Shown here one piece after another: positions 1 through 10,900 of a stretch of 64,000 nt of DNA. Origin of the DNA: Amborella trichopoda (Eukaryota > Streptophyta > Magnoliopsida > Amborellales > Amborellaceae). The stretch spans positions 1,273,248-1,337,247 of the forward strand of contig NW_006498233.1 of assembly GCF_000471905.2 (NCBI RefSeq), written 5' to 3'. The translations under genes were made by a program, and so were the position numbers. Every line of letters begins with the position of its first letter. Positions within the stretch are counted from its first letter, which is position 1. The notes below the pieces were generated by a model, which saw only the letters and a list, made by a program, of their open reading frames with translations, made no database searches and was not told the origin of the DNA.

Positions 1-29
1 GTCGGCATACATGACCGTTGGAATCAGGC

Positions 30-112
30 TAGGGAAGACCACTTTGGTTACGAGGGTCTTGAATCGCCCAGAGCCTCCAAACCCAATTTGAAAGTTTAGG
101 GCTTCTATACTC
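30..112 (+). pseudogene. Inverted second copy of THEP1-like exon 2
   Basis: The plus strand reads GKTTLVTRVL, then PNLKV-stop-GFYTR in the shifted frame, ending at a GTGAGC donor at 113. It has the same TAG and the same frame break as the minus-strand exon at 2490-2576, so both lesions probably predate the duplication. The sequence upstream of GKTT reads TVGIRL where the family has GPPGxG, so the P-loop is also lost here. Confidence 0.8.
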
Positions 113-623
113 GTGAGCACTTCTTTTTCCCTGCTCATTTTACGTCTTTTCCAACCCTCTCTCTCTAAAGTTACAGTCAATTTTTCTTTCGAGTTATTAA
201 TTAGTTTTAATCAATGGATGTTGGATTTCAAGTAGTGTAATTACAGTCATTCCATCGGATTACAATCTTTGAGGTTTTTATTGTGTTGAGGTTTGAAGAA
301 GTTATATTTACTGTTGATTTGGAAAATATAGCAATTCATGGAATTCTTGTTTCGTTTATTAGTTTATAGGGGTTTCATATTTTTATTCATTGGTTTGATT
401 TTTTTTAACGTTATTGACGTTTTTCATTTATTTTGTGTAAAAAGGTTTTTTATGGTTTAAAAAGGGCATATATAAATATCTTGGTTTATGTGACTGAAAA
501 ATTATCATTAGCCAAGAAAACAGGGTTTTTTTTTTTTATCTCATTATTTTATAAAATTGAATAATTTTTATTTGTGTATGACAGAATGGTGGAGTAGATA
601 TGAGAATTTAATATTGGCTTCAA
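30..623 (+). repeat. Left arm of a long inverted repeat (foldback)
   Basis: Read on the plus strand, this stretch matches the minus strand of 2083-2578 almost continuously. Shared landmarks in order are the GGGAAGACCAC start, CCCAATTTGAAAGTTTAGGG, a TCTCTCTCTAA tract, GGATTTCAAGTAGTGTAA, AAGTTATATTTACTGTTG, and GAATTTAATATTGGCTT at the inner end. A block of about 100 bp (near 345-452) is present only in this arm. The arm may continue left of the window edge. It carries a copy of exon 2 of the THEP1-like gene plus the start of its following intron, so it is duplicated gene sequence and not a recognised transposon end. Confidence 0.9.
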
Positions 624-2082
624 GCTTCAAAGACAACATCAAAATAACCATTTCAGAGGAGCTCTATGGATAAGATAAAAGAGATGGAATCAATTGGAAA
701 ATGGACTGTACAAACTCATTCAATAGCATAGACTAAGGACATTAACTTTGCTAAGAATATCAAAAGCACATTTAACAATGGCTTCCAGTATTGCAAGAAA
801 GTAACTAACTCATGAAAGTAAGCCCAAAATTTTGATAAAGCATCCTCTACATATGATTGAGGGAAATGAATACGAATGGAGAACGCAGCTAGCTAAACTT
901 TAATCACTTAGACCCAGCAGTTAGAATAGGCAGTTTGATTTCTGATGGAAATGCTTAGTATGGGATCTATAATACCTTTAATTCAGGCAATGCTAAAGGA
1001 ATTAGCAGTTAGAAGAAATTCTTTTTACAGTCGGATTTAGTCCCCTGATACAAAGGAATCAACTCTAGGAAAATAAGAAGCCAAAAATAGAACACTCATG
1101 ACACGGGGCCATCTTGAAAACCCAAAATGACTGAAGAAAATGGATCGAAAGCAAAAACTACCTTACAGAAGTAGATGCAAGACTTCCACTCCTGCCATCT
1201 AATGTCACCACTTCAAAGCCCACGCTTTCAGTTCCTTGTCTGATCTCACCTATATGATTGCCATCTGTTAGTAATTGCCATCTAGCAACAACATAATTCT
1301 TAAAAACACCAAACTTATTTTCAACAGACAAGAAAGTCCACAAGGATGCCTCAGACAACTGCTGATCTTATTGTTGGCACCAATTATACAAGAACTCCTC
1401 ATTTGGATTGACGTGGTTGACCATGTCTGTGAGATGTTCAGTAAGAGCCCTTATCGATATAGCTCTTGTGCTTTTCGCTAGAATACGAGGTGCTAATGAC
1501 AGATTGCACACAGTAAGTTTCCATTCTTTTAGAGAATGTAATGGGAACTTTAACTGAGGTCATCCTCCACTTCCTATTTGTTTAAGGGCATGGGAAGCCC
1601 TTTAGGAATGCTTCTGTGCTCATAATAGAAAGGAGTTTTCACTTGTCAACAGACCAGAGGTAGAGAATGGGCTGGGGCCTTGGTGGCAGTACCAACGAGC
1701 CCCATGAATTAAGTCCCGGACTACATTCTCACCAAAGGAAAAGGGTGGGCGTCTAAATCCCCACTGATGCACCCAAAAAAGAAAGAGAAAAATATACAAA
1801 TAGCAAGGTTGAAAGTTGAAACCATACATGGGTCACATGTCTTCCATTTTTGTTTTATGAGATACCTTTGTAGAACAATTTAGAAAAAATAAAAGCAATC
1901 ACCAATTAGAACATATCCGTAAGCCAACATCGTGATGAGCAAGAAAATATACACGAAAAGACAATAAAGACATAGCTTAAACGCAGGGCATGGTCTAAAC
2001 ATTATCAATGTCAAATATTTCAATGACATAATTGTATATTAGATGATCACAAAGGCAATTAAGAAAAAAGTACTTGTAAGAT

Positions 2083-2578
2083 AAGCCAATATTAAATTCT
2101 CATATTTACACCACCATTCTGCAATACATAAATAAAAATTATTCGATTTTATAAAATAATGAAATGAAAAAAGAAAACCCTGTTTCGTGGGCTAATGATA
2201 ATTTTTCAGTCAGATAAACCTAGAGATTTACATATACCATTTTTAAACCTTAATAAATTCTATGAATTGCCATACTTTCCAAATCAACAGTAAATATAAC
2301 TTCTTCAAACGTCAATACAATAAAAAGCTCAAAGGTTGTAACCGGATGGAATGACAGTAGTTACACTACTTGAAATCCAACATTCATTGATTAAAAACTA
2401 ATTAATAACTCGAAAGAAAAATTGACACTAACCTTAGAGAGAGAGTAGCAAAAAACACATAAAATGAGCAGGGAAGAGGAAGTGCTTACGAGTATAGAAG
2501 CCCTAAACTTTCAAATTGGGTTTGGACGCTCCGGGCGATTCAAGACCCTCATAACCAAGGTGGTCTTCCCAATCCTCT
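2083..2578 (-). repeat. Right arm of the long inverted repeat
   Basis: This is the partner of the arm at 30-623, in opposite orientation. The spacer between the arms is about 1.46 kb and holds exon 3 of the same gene. The arm ends at about the exon 2 acceptor (ACTTCAG on the minus strand) and does not visibly include exon 1, which lies just outside it at 2753-2781. Transcription through both arms would give an RNA able to fold into a duplex of roughly 500 bp. Confidence 0.9.
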
Positions 2579-2612
2579 GAAGTTAGAGAAAACGGCATGA
2601 CATAAATAAATA

Positions 2613-2728
2613 AACTCAAATAAATAAAAAGACATATAACTATGGGGGGTTCCATTTTAAAGAGAGGAAAAACTCAAATAAATAGAAAGACATATAATTA
2701 TTAGGGGATCCATTTTAAAGAGAGGAAA
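2613..2728. repeat. Two-copy 58-bp tandem duplication
   Basis: Units at 2613-2670 and 2671-2728 both run from AACTCAAATAAATA to TTTTAAAGAGAGGAAA with a few substitutions. They lie inside the short first intron of the THEP1-like fragment. Confidence 0.85.
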
Positions 2729-3019
2729 AGGGATTCAGGGTTGTGAACTCACACTAGCAAGCATTTGCCAGGAGTTCCCATCCAATCCTATTACGCTTTG
2801 TTTACAGGTAGTGAGAGACTGTTACAGTTACGCCATGAGAGGGAAAGGTTTTGGAGTCGATAAGAGAGAGGGAGAGAGAGACCTACGGCTCCTAATTTTG
2901 TGACCACTTTATTTGAAAGATAAATGGTCTCGTGGCATGCATTCCCTTGAATTATTGGGTTTCTCGATTTAGGTTTTGTATGGGTTCTGTTTTGAATGGT
3001 TTTTTTCTTGAAGGAAAAA

Positions 3020-3357
3020 GTTTAGAGCCAGGCTCTAAACAATTAAATTAGAGCTGACCTCAAAAATTTCATTAGAAGTTGTTTTGATGTTAAAATATCT
3101 TCAAATTGAAATAGATTTCAAGTTTTGAAAATAGTGCATTTCATAACGTATTTTGGATCATCAATTTTTAAGATTTTCAAATTTTTATAGATATGCTCGA
3201 TCTATATTATTTTTTAATTTTAAATTGTAAAATTAAAGATGAAAATATATTTTAACGCTATCACAAAGATTTCTAATATAAAAACCACAAAACCACATTT
3301 TTCGACACAATTTGAAGGTAGGCTTTAATTTGATTATTTAGAACCTCGGCTCTATAC
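3020..3357. mobile_element. MITE-like element with about 45-bp terminal inverted repeats
   Basis: The left end reads TAGAGCCAGGCTCTAAACAA and the inverted right end reads TAGAGCCGAGGTTCTAAATA; the similarity continues through AATTAAAG/AATTAGAG and a CTACCTTCAAA-like stretch. The interior is AT-rich and non-coding, total about 338 bp. Target-site duplication is unclear (possibly AAA), so superfamily is not assigned. Confidence 0.7.
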
Positions 3358-3848
3358 AAACCACTTGATTTTATTAAATTGTTGGGATTCAATGATGATG
3401 GACACTTCGATTTTGAACAGTGTTGTGAGACTCTCGCCGGTCCATTCGCAAGCTCTCTTGCCCGGAGTTACTCATTACAGCTCCCGGCATATTAAAAAAT
3501 AAAAAAAATTCAAACAGCTCCAGGTATATTAAGAAATAAAAAAAATGTCAAAAATATAATGTATAAAAACTTTGAGCAGTTTATAGGTAAATCATGTTTC
3601 GTTTTTTATATTTAAAAACAGTCTTATATACTTATTGAGAGATACATATACCTACGGGATATGTATCCATAAGAAATACATATCTATACACGTTTATATC
3701 AATCTATCTGATAACAATCAAAACCATTTTTTGAGCATATAGTATATATTTTATTTTTATCTTCTTTTTTTTTTATAATTTGGATTAAGTTGAAATTTTG
3801 TATGTTCATAACTTTAACCATCATAGATGTATAAAATATTTTAAAATC

Positions 3849-4263
3849 ATCATCATCATTATTTTAGCTTTTTTTCAATTAATTAAAGGTTGGCTACATG
3901 AATCATGATTCTCCATTTTGCTCTATTAAAGGCCTCGTTAGTGAGGCCATAAGTCTCAATATCTTTTTGTACTACTTCCGACCAAGTGTTTTTAGATCTA
4001 CCTCTAGCCCTTTTCAGTCCTCCATTTTTTTTGGTTTTATCTCTTGCCTTTTTCAGTCCTTCCACTTGAACTAATTCATACCTCCTAACCAGTTCTGTAA
4101 TTGGTCGGCGCCATGTATGGCCAGCACACGTAAGTCTGCTCTTTCTCATTTTATCGTCTATTGGTGCCACACCTAAATTCTCTCAAATGGATTCATTGCG
4201 AATTATGTCCCTTCTTGTCTTGCCACTTATTCATCTCAATATCCTCATCTCCGCGATACTCAT
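3849..4263 (-). pseudogene. RTE-type LINE, C-terminal end and 3' tail
   Basis: The minus strand reads a degraded end of a non-LTR retrotransposon protein: EMRILR-stop-ISGKTRRDIIRN, then ENLGVAPIDDKMRKSRL, then a C-terminal basic segment with RARGRSKNTW and AKWRIMIHVANL. In plant RTE-like LINEs the same region reads roughly RWxSGKTRKDxIRN, MRENRLRWFGH, RGRGRPKxTW and IHVADP. The first stop sits where a Trp codon is usual. Just past the end the minus strand has a GATGATGATGAT run, the kind of 3' tail expected for RTE elements. Only the last 130 or so codons remain, a typical 5'-truncated insertion. Confidence 0.85.
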
Positions 4264-5187
4264 TCTATAGGTATAAAATATTTAAAAATAATTTTAAAAT
4301 AAAAATTACCACTAAACACTAAAACTTCAATTATAAATACTTCCCTTAGTTTAAATTTTAAATTAAAGCACCAGAAAATAAATTTCTTTTCCTTGAGTGT
4401 ACAAAGAGGGTCAAACGCTGAGGGATTAAGAGAGTTTACAGCCATTTATCCCATATAATGTAGGTTGAGATAACCTTTGACCCCCATATCATTCAACATC
4501 AACCATAATTCCTAGTCTCACATGGGCCTTCTAGCCTTAATCCGTCCCTTCAAATCCTAAACTCTGTCATTCAAAACATAGATCTATCGTACCATAGATT
4601 AGATCTAGCCTCCAATTGCTTAGATCTAGTCCAAATCAAACCATCAACTTTTAATCCACTTTCAACCAATTCCATATCCCTTGAACTTCAGATTTGCCCC
4701 ACAATATCCATTATCAACCAATCACTCCAGGCATTTTCTTTTTCTTTTGTTTATTTATTTTTATTTATAATTGATTTCTTTGCAGAAAATTGTGCTCCCG
4801 TCCCTCAAAAGTAACATTATTGTGAAATCCAAACTTTGGATCTTTATGGTTCGAAGCTAATCCTTTCACATATTTTTTAGCCTAATCACTTCAAATCTTG
4901 AATATCCAAAGTGGACACGAGCCTCCACTTCAGACCTTCAAATATGAAAATTCTTAACTTTGAATCTTCGAAATCGGAAGTCAATCTAGACTTCGGCCCT
5001 CAAAGGTCTGAAGTTGGGCCATTTTTGGGAGGGGGGGAATGACTATAAAAGTACAAATATTTGGGAGGATTTCCATAATACCATTCTTTTAGAGGGACAT
5101 AGGCATAACTTTCTCTATTCTTTAAAATCATCATTTTTAGGTGTGCGAGGTAGAAATACCTCAACATATTTTTTTGTAAAGCCCCAT
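4264..5187. other. No gene recognised
   Basis: AT-rich intergenic sequence. Short reading frames on both strands have no recognisable domain and no coding character. Confidence 0.6.
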
Positions 5188-5433
5188 CTTCGAGTCCACA
5201 TTTTAGAATCTTTATTGTAATTTCTTTGGGAAATATCATTAAAGGAGGTAAAACCCCTTCTAAAATCTTTAAGGGGGATCAAATATTACAATTAGCACTA
5301 GAAGATGTACTTCGAGTCCAAATTTTTGAAGTTTTATTGTAATTTCTTGGGGAAATATCATTAAAGGGGTTAAAACCCCTTCTAAAATCATTAAGGGGGA
5401 TCAAAATAATACAATTAGCATCAGAAGATGTAC
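5188..5433. repeat. Two-copy 122-bp tandem duplication
   Basis: Copies at 5188-5309 and 5310-5433 both begin CTTCGAGTCC and share TTTATTGTAATTTCTT, AAATATCATTAAAGG, CCCCTTCTAAAATC and a GAAGATGTA end. Few differences are seen, suggesting a recent duplication. Confidence 0.9.
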
Positions 5434-7670
5434 TTCTTATTTTTCTTTACCTAAAAAATTATCTTTAAGTATACCTTAATTGTTTTCGTTCAAAATTAGT
5501 GACCTAAACAAGTAGGAGAATTTAAGTAAGTTGATCTATCTAAAAGGCCCAACCAAATGATGGGATTACCCATACTTGTTCAAAGTGGGTCAAATGACTG
5601 AAACGACTCTGCTTGTTCAAGTTCCCATCTCTCAACAATGGCAATTTATAGATGAGTGCATATAGTATGCTCATGTGGTAGCATTTTGTGCATCTACTCC
5701 CTTGCTAAAAGCACCTATTTTAAAAGGATATTTTCGATCTAAAATTTTAAGAACCAGATAAGAATTATTAGATGGCTATTTTTAAAATAAAAATTTAAAT
5801 TTTGAGTTGATTTGTGCAACACTTAAATGTAGCCCTTCAAAACTTGGGTTCTTTCTATCTTAAGGCAGTAGTTTTTTTTTAGTACAGAGATTTTATTTTA
5901 GATTTTTTTTTTGTTGAGATTATTCTATAGGTTGTAAATATTACATCCCCAAATTTTGAGATCTAAATAGTGTCCCTAGCATGTATTTTTCCTAAAGGAG
6001 TAAATGGATAGTTTCCTCCCAAGTGAGTAGAAAATCTTTTCGTTTTATGTAAGTTCAACCTTTTTTTGATGAAACACCCGAGTAAAATAAAAATTTAAAA
6101 ATAAAACTAATGAAACCATTTACTTTTGTTACAAGGTGGTCACAATTAATCTTGAGCATTGGATGTGAAATTGTGTGGCTGCTGTTATTTCATTATCAAG
6201 CTCAAAGTTCAAAAGAAATTTTTGGCCTTTTCAGCCCCCCGCACAAAGTTTAGAGAAGAAACAAATTGTCGCCATTGATAGCGGCACCACCGCCACTGGC
6301 ATATGTACCTGGCTCTTTCGTCTCAGTTTGCTGCTTTCTTTCGCGTCTCTGAAATGGCGTTTGGTCCTACGTGCTAGTGTCAACTCTATTAATGCCATTT
6401 GCACTAGTGTCAGACCCCTACTGCTTCGGACAATGCTATTTTTGCTTGGAAGCGTAGTTTTATCGCTATCCTGCATCATGCAACCTCCTCGGCAATTTTG
6501 GAATAGAGGGCCCTTACCCCTCACTTTGTATTGCCGAGCGCGCTCGGCCCCGCATAAGCTGTGCTTTTTACTTGGATCACACTTTGGTCAATTTACGACC
6601 CAAAGCAGACATCACTAAGCACCAGCATGCCCGATATTCACTCATTGTTGGTGTGTTTAGCCGTTCACTCTCATTGCCTTCAATTGACTTGGGGGCTCTG
6701 ATAGCAGAAAGGGGTAGAGAATTAAAGAGAGTAGAGAAAGGATGTAGAGAGGGGTTTTTGAGAGAGTGAATTAATGAGTGACGAGTGTTTGTAATAATAG
6801 TTTTGTAGTGGCTTAGTACCTGTTGTTTTTAAGTGGACGTACAAATAAGTAATAACTGGATGTACCTAATGTACTAAGGTATTATATTTACTGTATGATT
6901 TTGATTTATAGGGCGGTATTACTTTCAGTCCATGGTTTTTAGCCCACTATTTTTGTAAACTACCATGTGGTAATTTCGGCTACTTTTAAATATAAATATG
7001 CACCCTTTTGTATGAAATGAATCAGAAGTCAAGTTGAGTTTGTTTTTGTGCGGGCAGCCATGCCCGATAGAGTTTTCGTGCTCTAATAGTTCTTCGGTGA
7101 ACTCGTCCAACTCTATTCTCGGACGAAACTCGGGATAGCAAAGCTCTCTTTTACTGTTAGATACTGTGAGGTATTGTTAACTGTTCCAGTAGCTGATCTG
7201 ACCGAATGGGCAAGAAGTCGCAACATTAAAAAGGTATCTCAACGAACTATTGGCGGTTGAGCACAATACTCTTCCCCTTTATCTGACGTCCCATTATTTG
7301 CTTTCTACCTCCATGTTGCATGTAGTTCCAAGTAACCCTATTTATTAGAAAAGAGAGAGAGAGAAAGAAAGAAAGGAAAGGGCAAGTGTACTGGGTTAAT
7401 GCATTATTCACATGGGATATTATTCTTCGTAACAATATGAAATGCTGCTAATATGCAAGCGGCCCGTTTATCCCGTAAATGCAAGTAGTTACCAAATATT
7501 GAAGTCAACTGTGATATTTCTTTGATGTGGCTATTTTTTTTTTTTCCTTGTTTTCTAGTCATTTATTTGATGAGGCTATTATTGTGTATAAATGAGACTT
7601 AGCTCCATTTACATATTGGAAAAGATTTCTATATGCCGCTTAACATAACATAATTATATATGCCATTCCT
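5434..7670. other. Unassigned; GC-richer island with overlapping ORFs at 6175-6770
   Basis: Mostly AT-rich sequence without recognisable genes. Between about 6175 and 6620 base composition rises and open frames exist on both strands (147 codons plus, 97 codons minus). Neither shows a domain I recognise, and overlap on both strands is a common result of locally GC-richer DNA. A short perfect hairpin, CGGGCA-GCCA-TGCCCG, lies near 7050. A copy of a transposable element or captured gene piece is possible but unsupported. Confidence 0.4.
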
Positions 7671-7679
7671 TTTCTAATC

Positions 7680-8550
7680 GTTGGATTTAAATCGACAATT
7701 GGGAAGTTTTGAGGGGAAATGTAAAAAAAAAAGTTTGGTGACTGACTACCAGCTCTTAGCCGGATCTCCAAAAAAGATAAATCCAATTTGGGGACTCACA
7801 CCCTCCCACAACACAAAGGGGTTTCTCTCTCATAAAACTCATCAGCTATTGAAGGTACCTATGTTTGAAAAACTGGGCAATGATAGAGGAAGGGTTAGAA
7901 ATTAATCTCCAAGCTAATTACATTATATTAGCCATATTAAAGTCATGCATTGTGCGGATCCCAAATCTCCCTCATTAGGCTTTAAGCAAATTGTTCTCCA
8001 ATTAACCAAATGAAAGCCCTTATTGTCTGATGTACTAGCCAACATAAAACTTTGTTTCAGCTTTTGAATGGTGCTGCAAGTGTGGCATAGCAGAGAGGAA
8101 GAAAGGTCCGAGTAGATCGAGTAAGCACTAAAGACAAATATAAGTAGTTGTAAGAAGGGGTGAAAGATAATGGAAGCACTTGCCAAGACCCAATTTTCCC
8201 AAAGTTTCGCCAGTAAGACTCTGGCAATGTGATTGCATTAGGGGACGGTCGAAGAGAGGTAGCCCGAGCTACTTAATTGGAAGTTTCCCTCTGCAAAAGT
8301 GTAAAGTGTTCAGAATATTTGACTTCAGCCTTGCACTTATCTCAAAAAACACATAACCTTGCTTTTGAAGCTATTCAGTCTAGTTCTACAAAAGGAATCC
8401 ATGATGGAAGCAATCAAGGTGGAAGTTTGGATCGAGGTTTCGCAAAAAAATAAAGACATCATCTACATACAAGAGGTGTGCAGCATCAAAGTTGTAGCAA
8501 GAAGGAAAGACCTTTGGTGCTAAGCCGTTAGTTGTGAGCATGTTGTAAAC
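7680..8550 (-). pseudogene. L1-like LINE reverse transcriptase fragment
   Basis: The minus strand reads a broken reverse transcriptase from high to low coordinates. AHLLYVDDVFIF is the active-site block (usually F/YADD in plant LINEs), near 8490. LGLPLFDRPLMQSHC matches the YLGxPL segment, and GKLGLGKCFHYL corresponds to the LSxWK block. EGDLGSAQ or EGFGIRTMHDFNMANI (two frames) matches the GGLGIRxxxxFNxALL motif, and an AWRLISN stretch follows near 7910. Several stops and frame changes interrupt it. The endonuclease and N-terminal RT parts are missing and no poly(A) was found. It is a dead, truncated insertion. Confidence 0.8.
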
Positions 8551-8721
8551 ACTCCATTTTGAAAACTGGCAAATTAAATAGTTTTATAAACCCTAGACAA
8601 CCTTAAGACCTCACGATCCCAATTTACACCCATACCATAGACCACCATAGTCCATATTGTCTGCCCTGTAGACTTATTGTTTTTGGAATAAATCACGTAA
8701 AAATAGCAAAACCTTATATTT

Positions 8722-9112
8722 TTACGTGATTTTTGGTAGGTGATATCTCAAAAGCATTTGAAACACCTTGGGACTAGAATTTGTTGATTCTTAGTAGATT
8801 TGGTCTGGGAATACACCTAGAATCGCCCAACCCAAACTGGTGTAAATTACATGATTTTTGACAGGTGACATCTCAAAAGCATTTGGAACACCCCAGAACT
8901 GAAAAATGTCGATTCTCGGTAGATTTGGTCTATGAGACACACCTAGTGTTGGCAAGCCCAGACTAGCCCAAATTACTTGATTTTGGTAGGTGACATCTAA
9001 AAAGCATTTTGAACACCTCAAAACTGGAATCTACTGATTCTGGGTAGATTTAGTCTAAGCGACCCACCTAATAATATTGTGTAGTAGTGTTGCTCATCCC
9101 AGACTGGTTCAA
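8722..9112. repeat. Tandem array, about 125-bp period, three copies
   Basis: Units begin near 8722, 8847 and 8973, with a partial fourth near 9113. Each holds TGATTTTTG(G/A)(T/C)AGGTGA, ATCTCAAAAGCATTT, a GATTCT-GGTAGATTT block and a CACCTAGTGT or CACCTAGAATCGCCC block. Copies differ by many substitutions, so the array is old. Confidence 0.85.
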
Positions 9113-9976
9113 ATCCCAGATTTTGAGTCCAGGATAACTTTCAGCCCATTCCCAAACAAATTCAATTTTTGATAGCTTTGGTATGAGCCATACACCTAGT
9201 GTCGCCCAAGCCTTTGACCACTAAAATAGAATTCTGCCTTGCTAGATCTTTTTGAAATTAGAAGTTATCCATTTTAACGCCTTTTGGGCCTTTAAAAAAT
9301 CATTTTTGTGACCTATTTTAGGGTTAGACTATTTTAAATTGAGTACCTAGAGAAAACCCTGAGACTCTAAGAAAAAAACCTATGAACCAACCCTAGACCA
9401 AGGAAGACAACTCTTGCAAAACCTTAGCCCTTAGAGCTTTAAGCTTAGAATCAAGAAAATCCCATTCAATCAAGCCAAGGCTTGGCCAACTTTGAAGAGA
9501 GACACGAAGGATCTTCAGTGGAAATTATAGCTGCAGTCATGATACGGGCGAAGCCTCGGTTTTGTTGAGCAACTGGCTCGACTAGGTATTCTTCTCATCC
9601 TCCCTTCCTTTTATTTTTAGTCATTTTATTAGATTTTGGACCCTTTTATATGCTTCATTTTAGTATTTCATACTCTCTAGATCAAAGCTGGCTTTGTCAT
9701 CGATCTGAGAGTAGATCTGCTAATTTTGAATAGATCTAGACTTAGATTAGAATTTGACTGATCCCACTCTCAATCAAATCTTTTAATAGCTAGTTTGTGG
9801 TTTGGATCTAGTCGATCTTCATTTAGAGATCATCTTGATCTGCATCGTGAACAGTTTGGTGCCCACCTTAGGGCATTTCGAGCGTGATCCATGCATGAAA
9901 TACGTCTCTTTTACAGCATTTTTTCACCAGCTTTCGGTCCAAAAATGTCCCAAGATTTACTGTAACCAAGACCTTG

Positions 9977-10900
9977 GGTTTCTGTAGCTCCAAAACCCTA
10001 TTTGTCTAGGTAGACACTCCTTGTGTCGCCCAAGAGACACTTCCAGTGTCGCCCAGACTCAGAGGTTTGGAAAAAGGCTCGAGACCAGACAGTCTAGTCC
10101 TTAGACCCCTTCCCTACTTGCACAAAAACTTTCAGATAAAAATAAAAATTTTAAAAATACAAAAAAACATTTGCTAGAAAACTGGGGCAATTTTAACTTG
10201 TTCATGCGTCTATTTTATTTTATTTTATTTCATCCATTTACTTCATTGTTTTTGAATTTTTATTAGTAAAAAAAGACCCAAAAAACCTACTATTATTAGT
10301 GTTCAAGGTTTCTGTGGCTTCAAAACCTTGTTTGTTTGAGGTGATACTCCTAGTGTCGCCCAGACTCAGAGGTCTTGGAAAAGGCCCGGGACCCCATAGT
10401 CCAGTCCCTAGACCTTCTCCCTACTTGCATAGAAATTTTTAGATTAAAATAAATTTTTAAAAAATATTGAAAAATTATTTTGTTGGAAAACTGAGGCAAT
10501 TTCAATCTGTGCAGTCTTTTATTTTATTTTATTTTATTTCATCCCTTTACTTCACTATTTTTCCCTTTTTTTAAGTCCAAAAGACCCAAAACACTATTGT
10601 TATTAGTGTCCGAGGTTTTTGTGGCTTTGAAACCCCGTTTGTTACACTCATAGTGTGGCCTAGACTCAAAGTCCTGAAAAAATCTCAGGAACACCACAAC
10701 AATGTTTCAGGACCTTTGCTCCTTCTGCTAACCAATTTTGGGGTCAAAAATAAAATGTTAAAAAAAAAAAAAATTCTAAGAAGAAGTATCTATGTTAATC
10801 CTACAAGAATTTTATTTAATTTTATTTTTCTTACATCCATGATTTCTCTACTTTCCTCATGCTCAATTTAAATTTGATTATAAATAAAAAATAAAAAATA
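9977..10900. repeat. Tandem array, about 310-330-bp period, three copies
   Basis: Units start near 9977, 10307 and 10614 with GGTTTCTGTGGCTTCAAAAC-like sequence. Each carries an AGTGTCGCCCAGACTCA-like block, a purine stretch, and a run of TTTTA/TTTAT pentamers before TTTCATCC. The third copy is degraded and ends in an A-rich tract. The AGTGTCGCCC word is shared with the array at 8722-9200, which suggests both belong to one larger repeat. Confidence 0.8.

Larger units (their letters stand above)
1167..2781 (-). pseudogene. THEP1/NTPCR-like nucleoside-triphosphatase, 5' gene fragment (three exons, broken)
   Basis: Three minus-strand exons can be read. Exon 1 (2781-2753) starts at ATG and gives MGTPGKCLLV before a GTGAGT donor. 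Exon 2 (about 2576-2490) gives GKTTLVMRVL and, in another frame, NLKV-stop-GFYTR, before a GTAAGC donor. Exon 3 (1249-1167) gives EIRQGTESVGFEVVTLDG followed by RSGSLASTS, between ATATAG and GTAAGG. The phases of exons 2 and 3 fit: the split codon CGT gives YTR-EIRQG. This order matches the N-terminal half of the THEP1/NTPCR P-loop NTPases, which hydrolyse NTPs. The family's GPPGxGKTT loop is degenerate here, exon 2 has a one-base frameshift and a TAG, and no later exons (Walker B region) are seen. It is therefore a pseudogene fragment. The protein family call is strong; any function for this copy is unlikely. Confidence 0.82.

Noticed and set aside
1250..1358. Extension of exon 3 upstream into an open frame (SEASLWTFLSVENKF...)
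   Set aside because: The ATATAG acceptor gives exact phase and family match with exon 2; the upstream frame is probably intron.
1275..1481. Plus-strand frame overlapping the THEP1-like exon 3
   Set aside because: Opposite to the exon with good splice sites and family match; a shadow.
1..2600. Foldback DNA transposon
   Set aside because: The arms contain exon and intron sequence of one gene and no transposon end or target duplication is visible; inverted gene duplication explains it better.
6175..6618. 147-codon plus-strand frame and its 97-codon antisense partner
   Set aside because: No recognisable domain, overlapping frames on both strands, no splice or promoter support.
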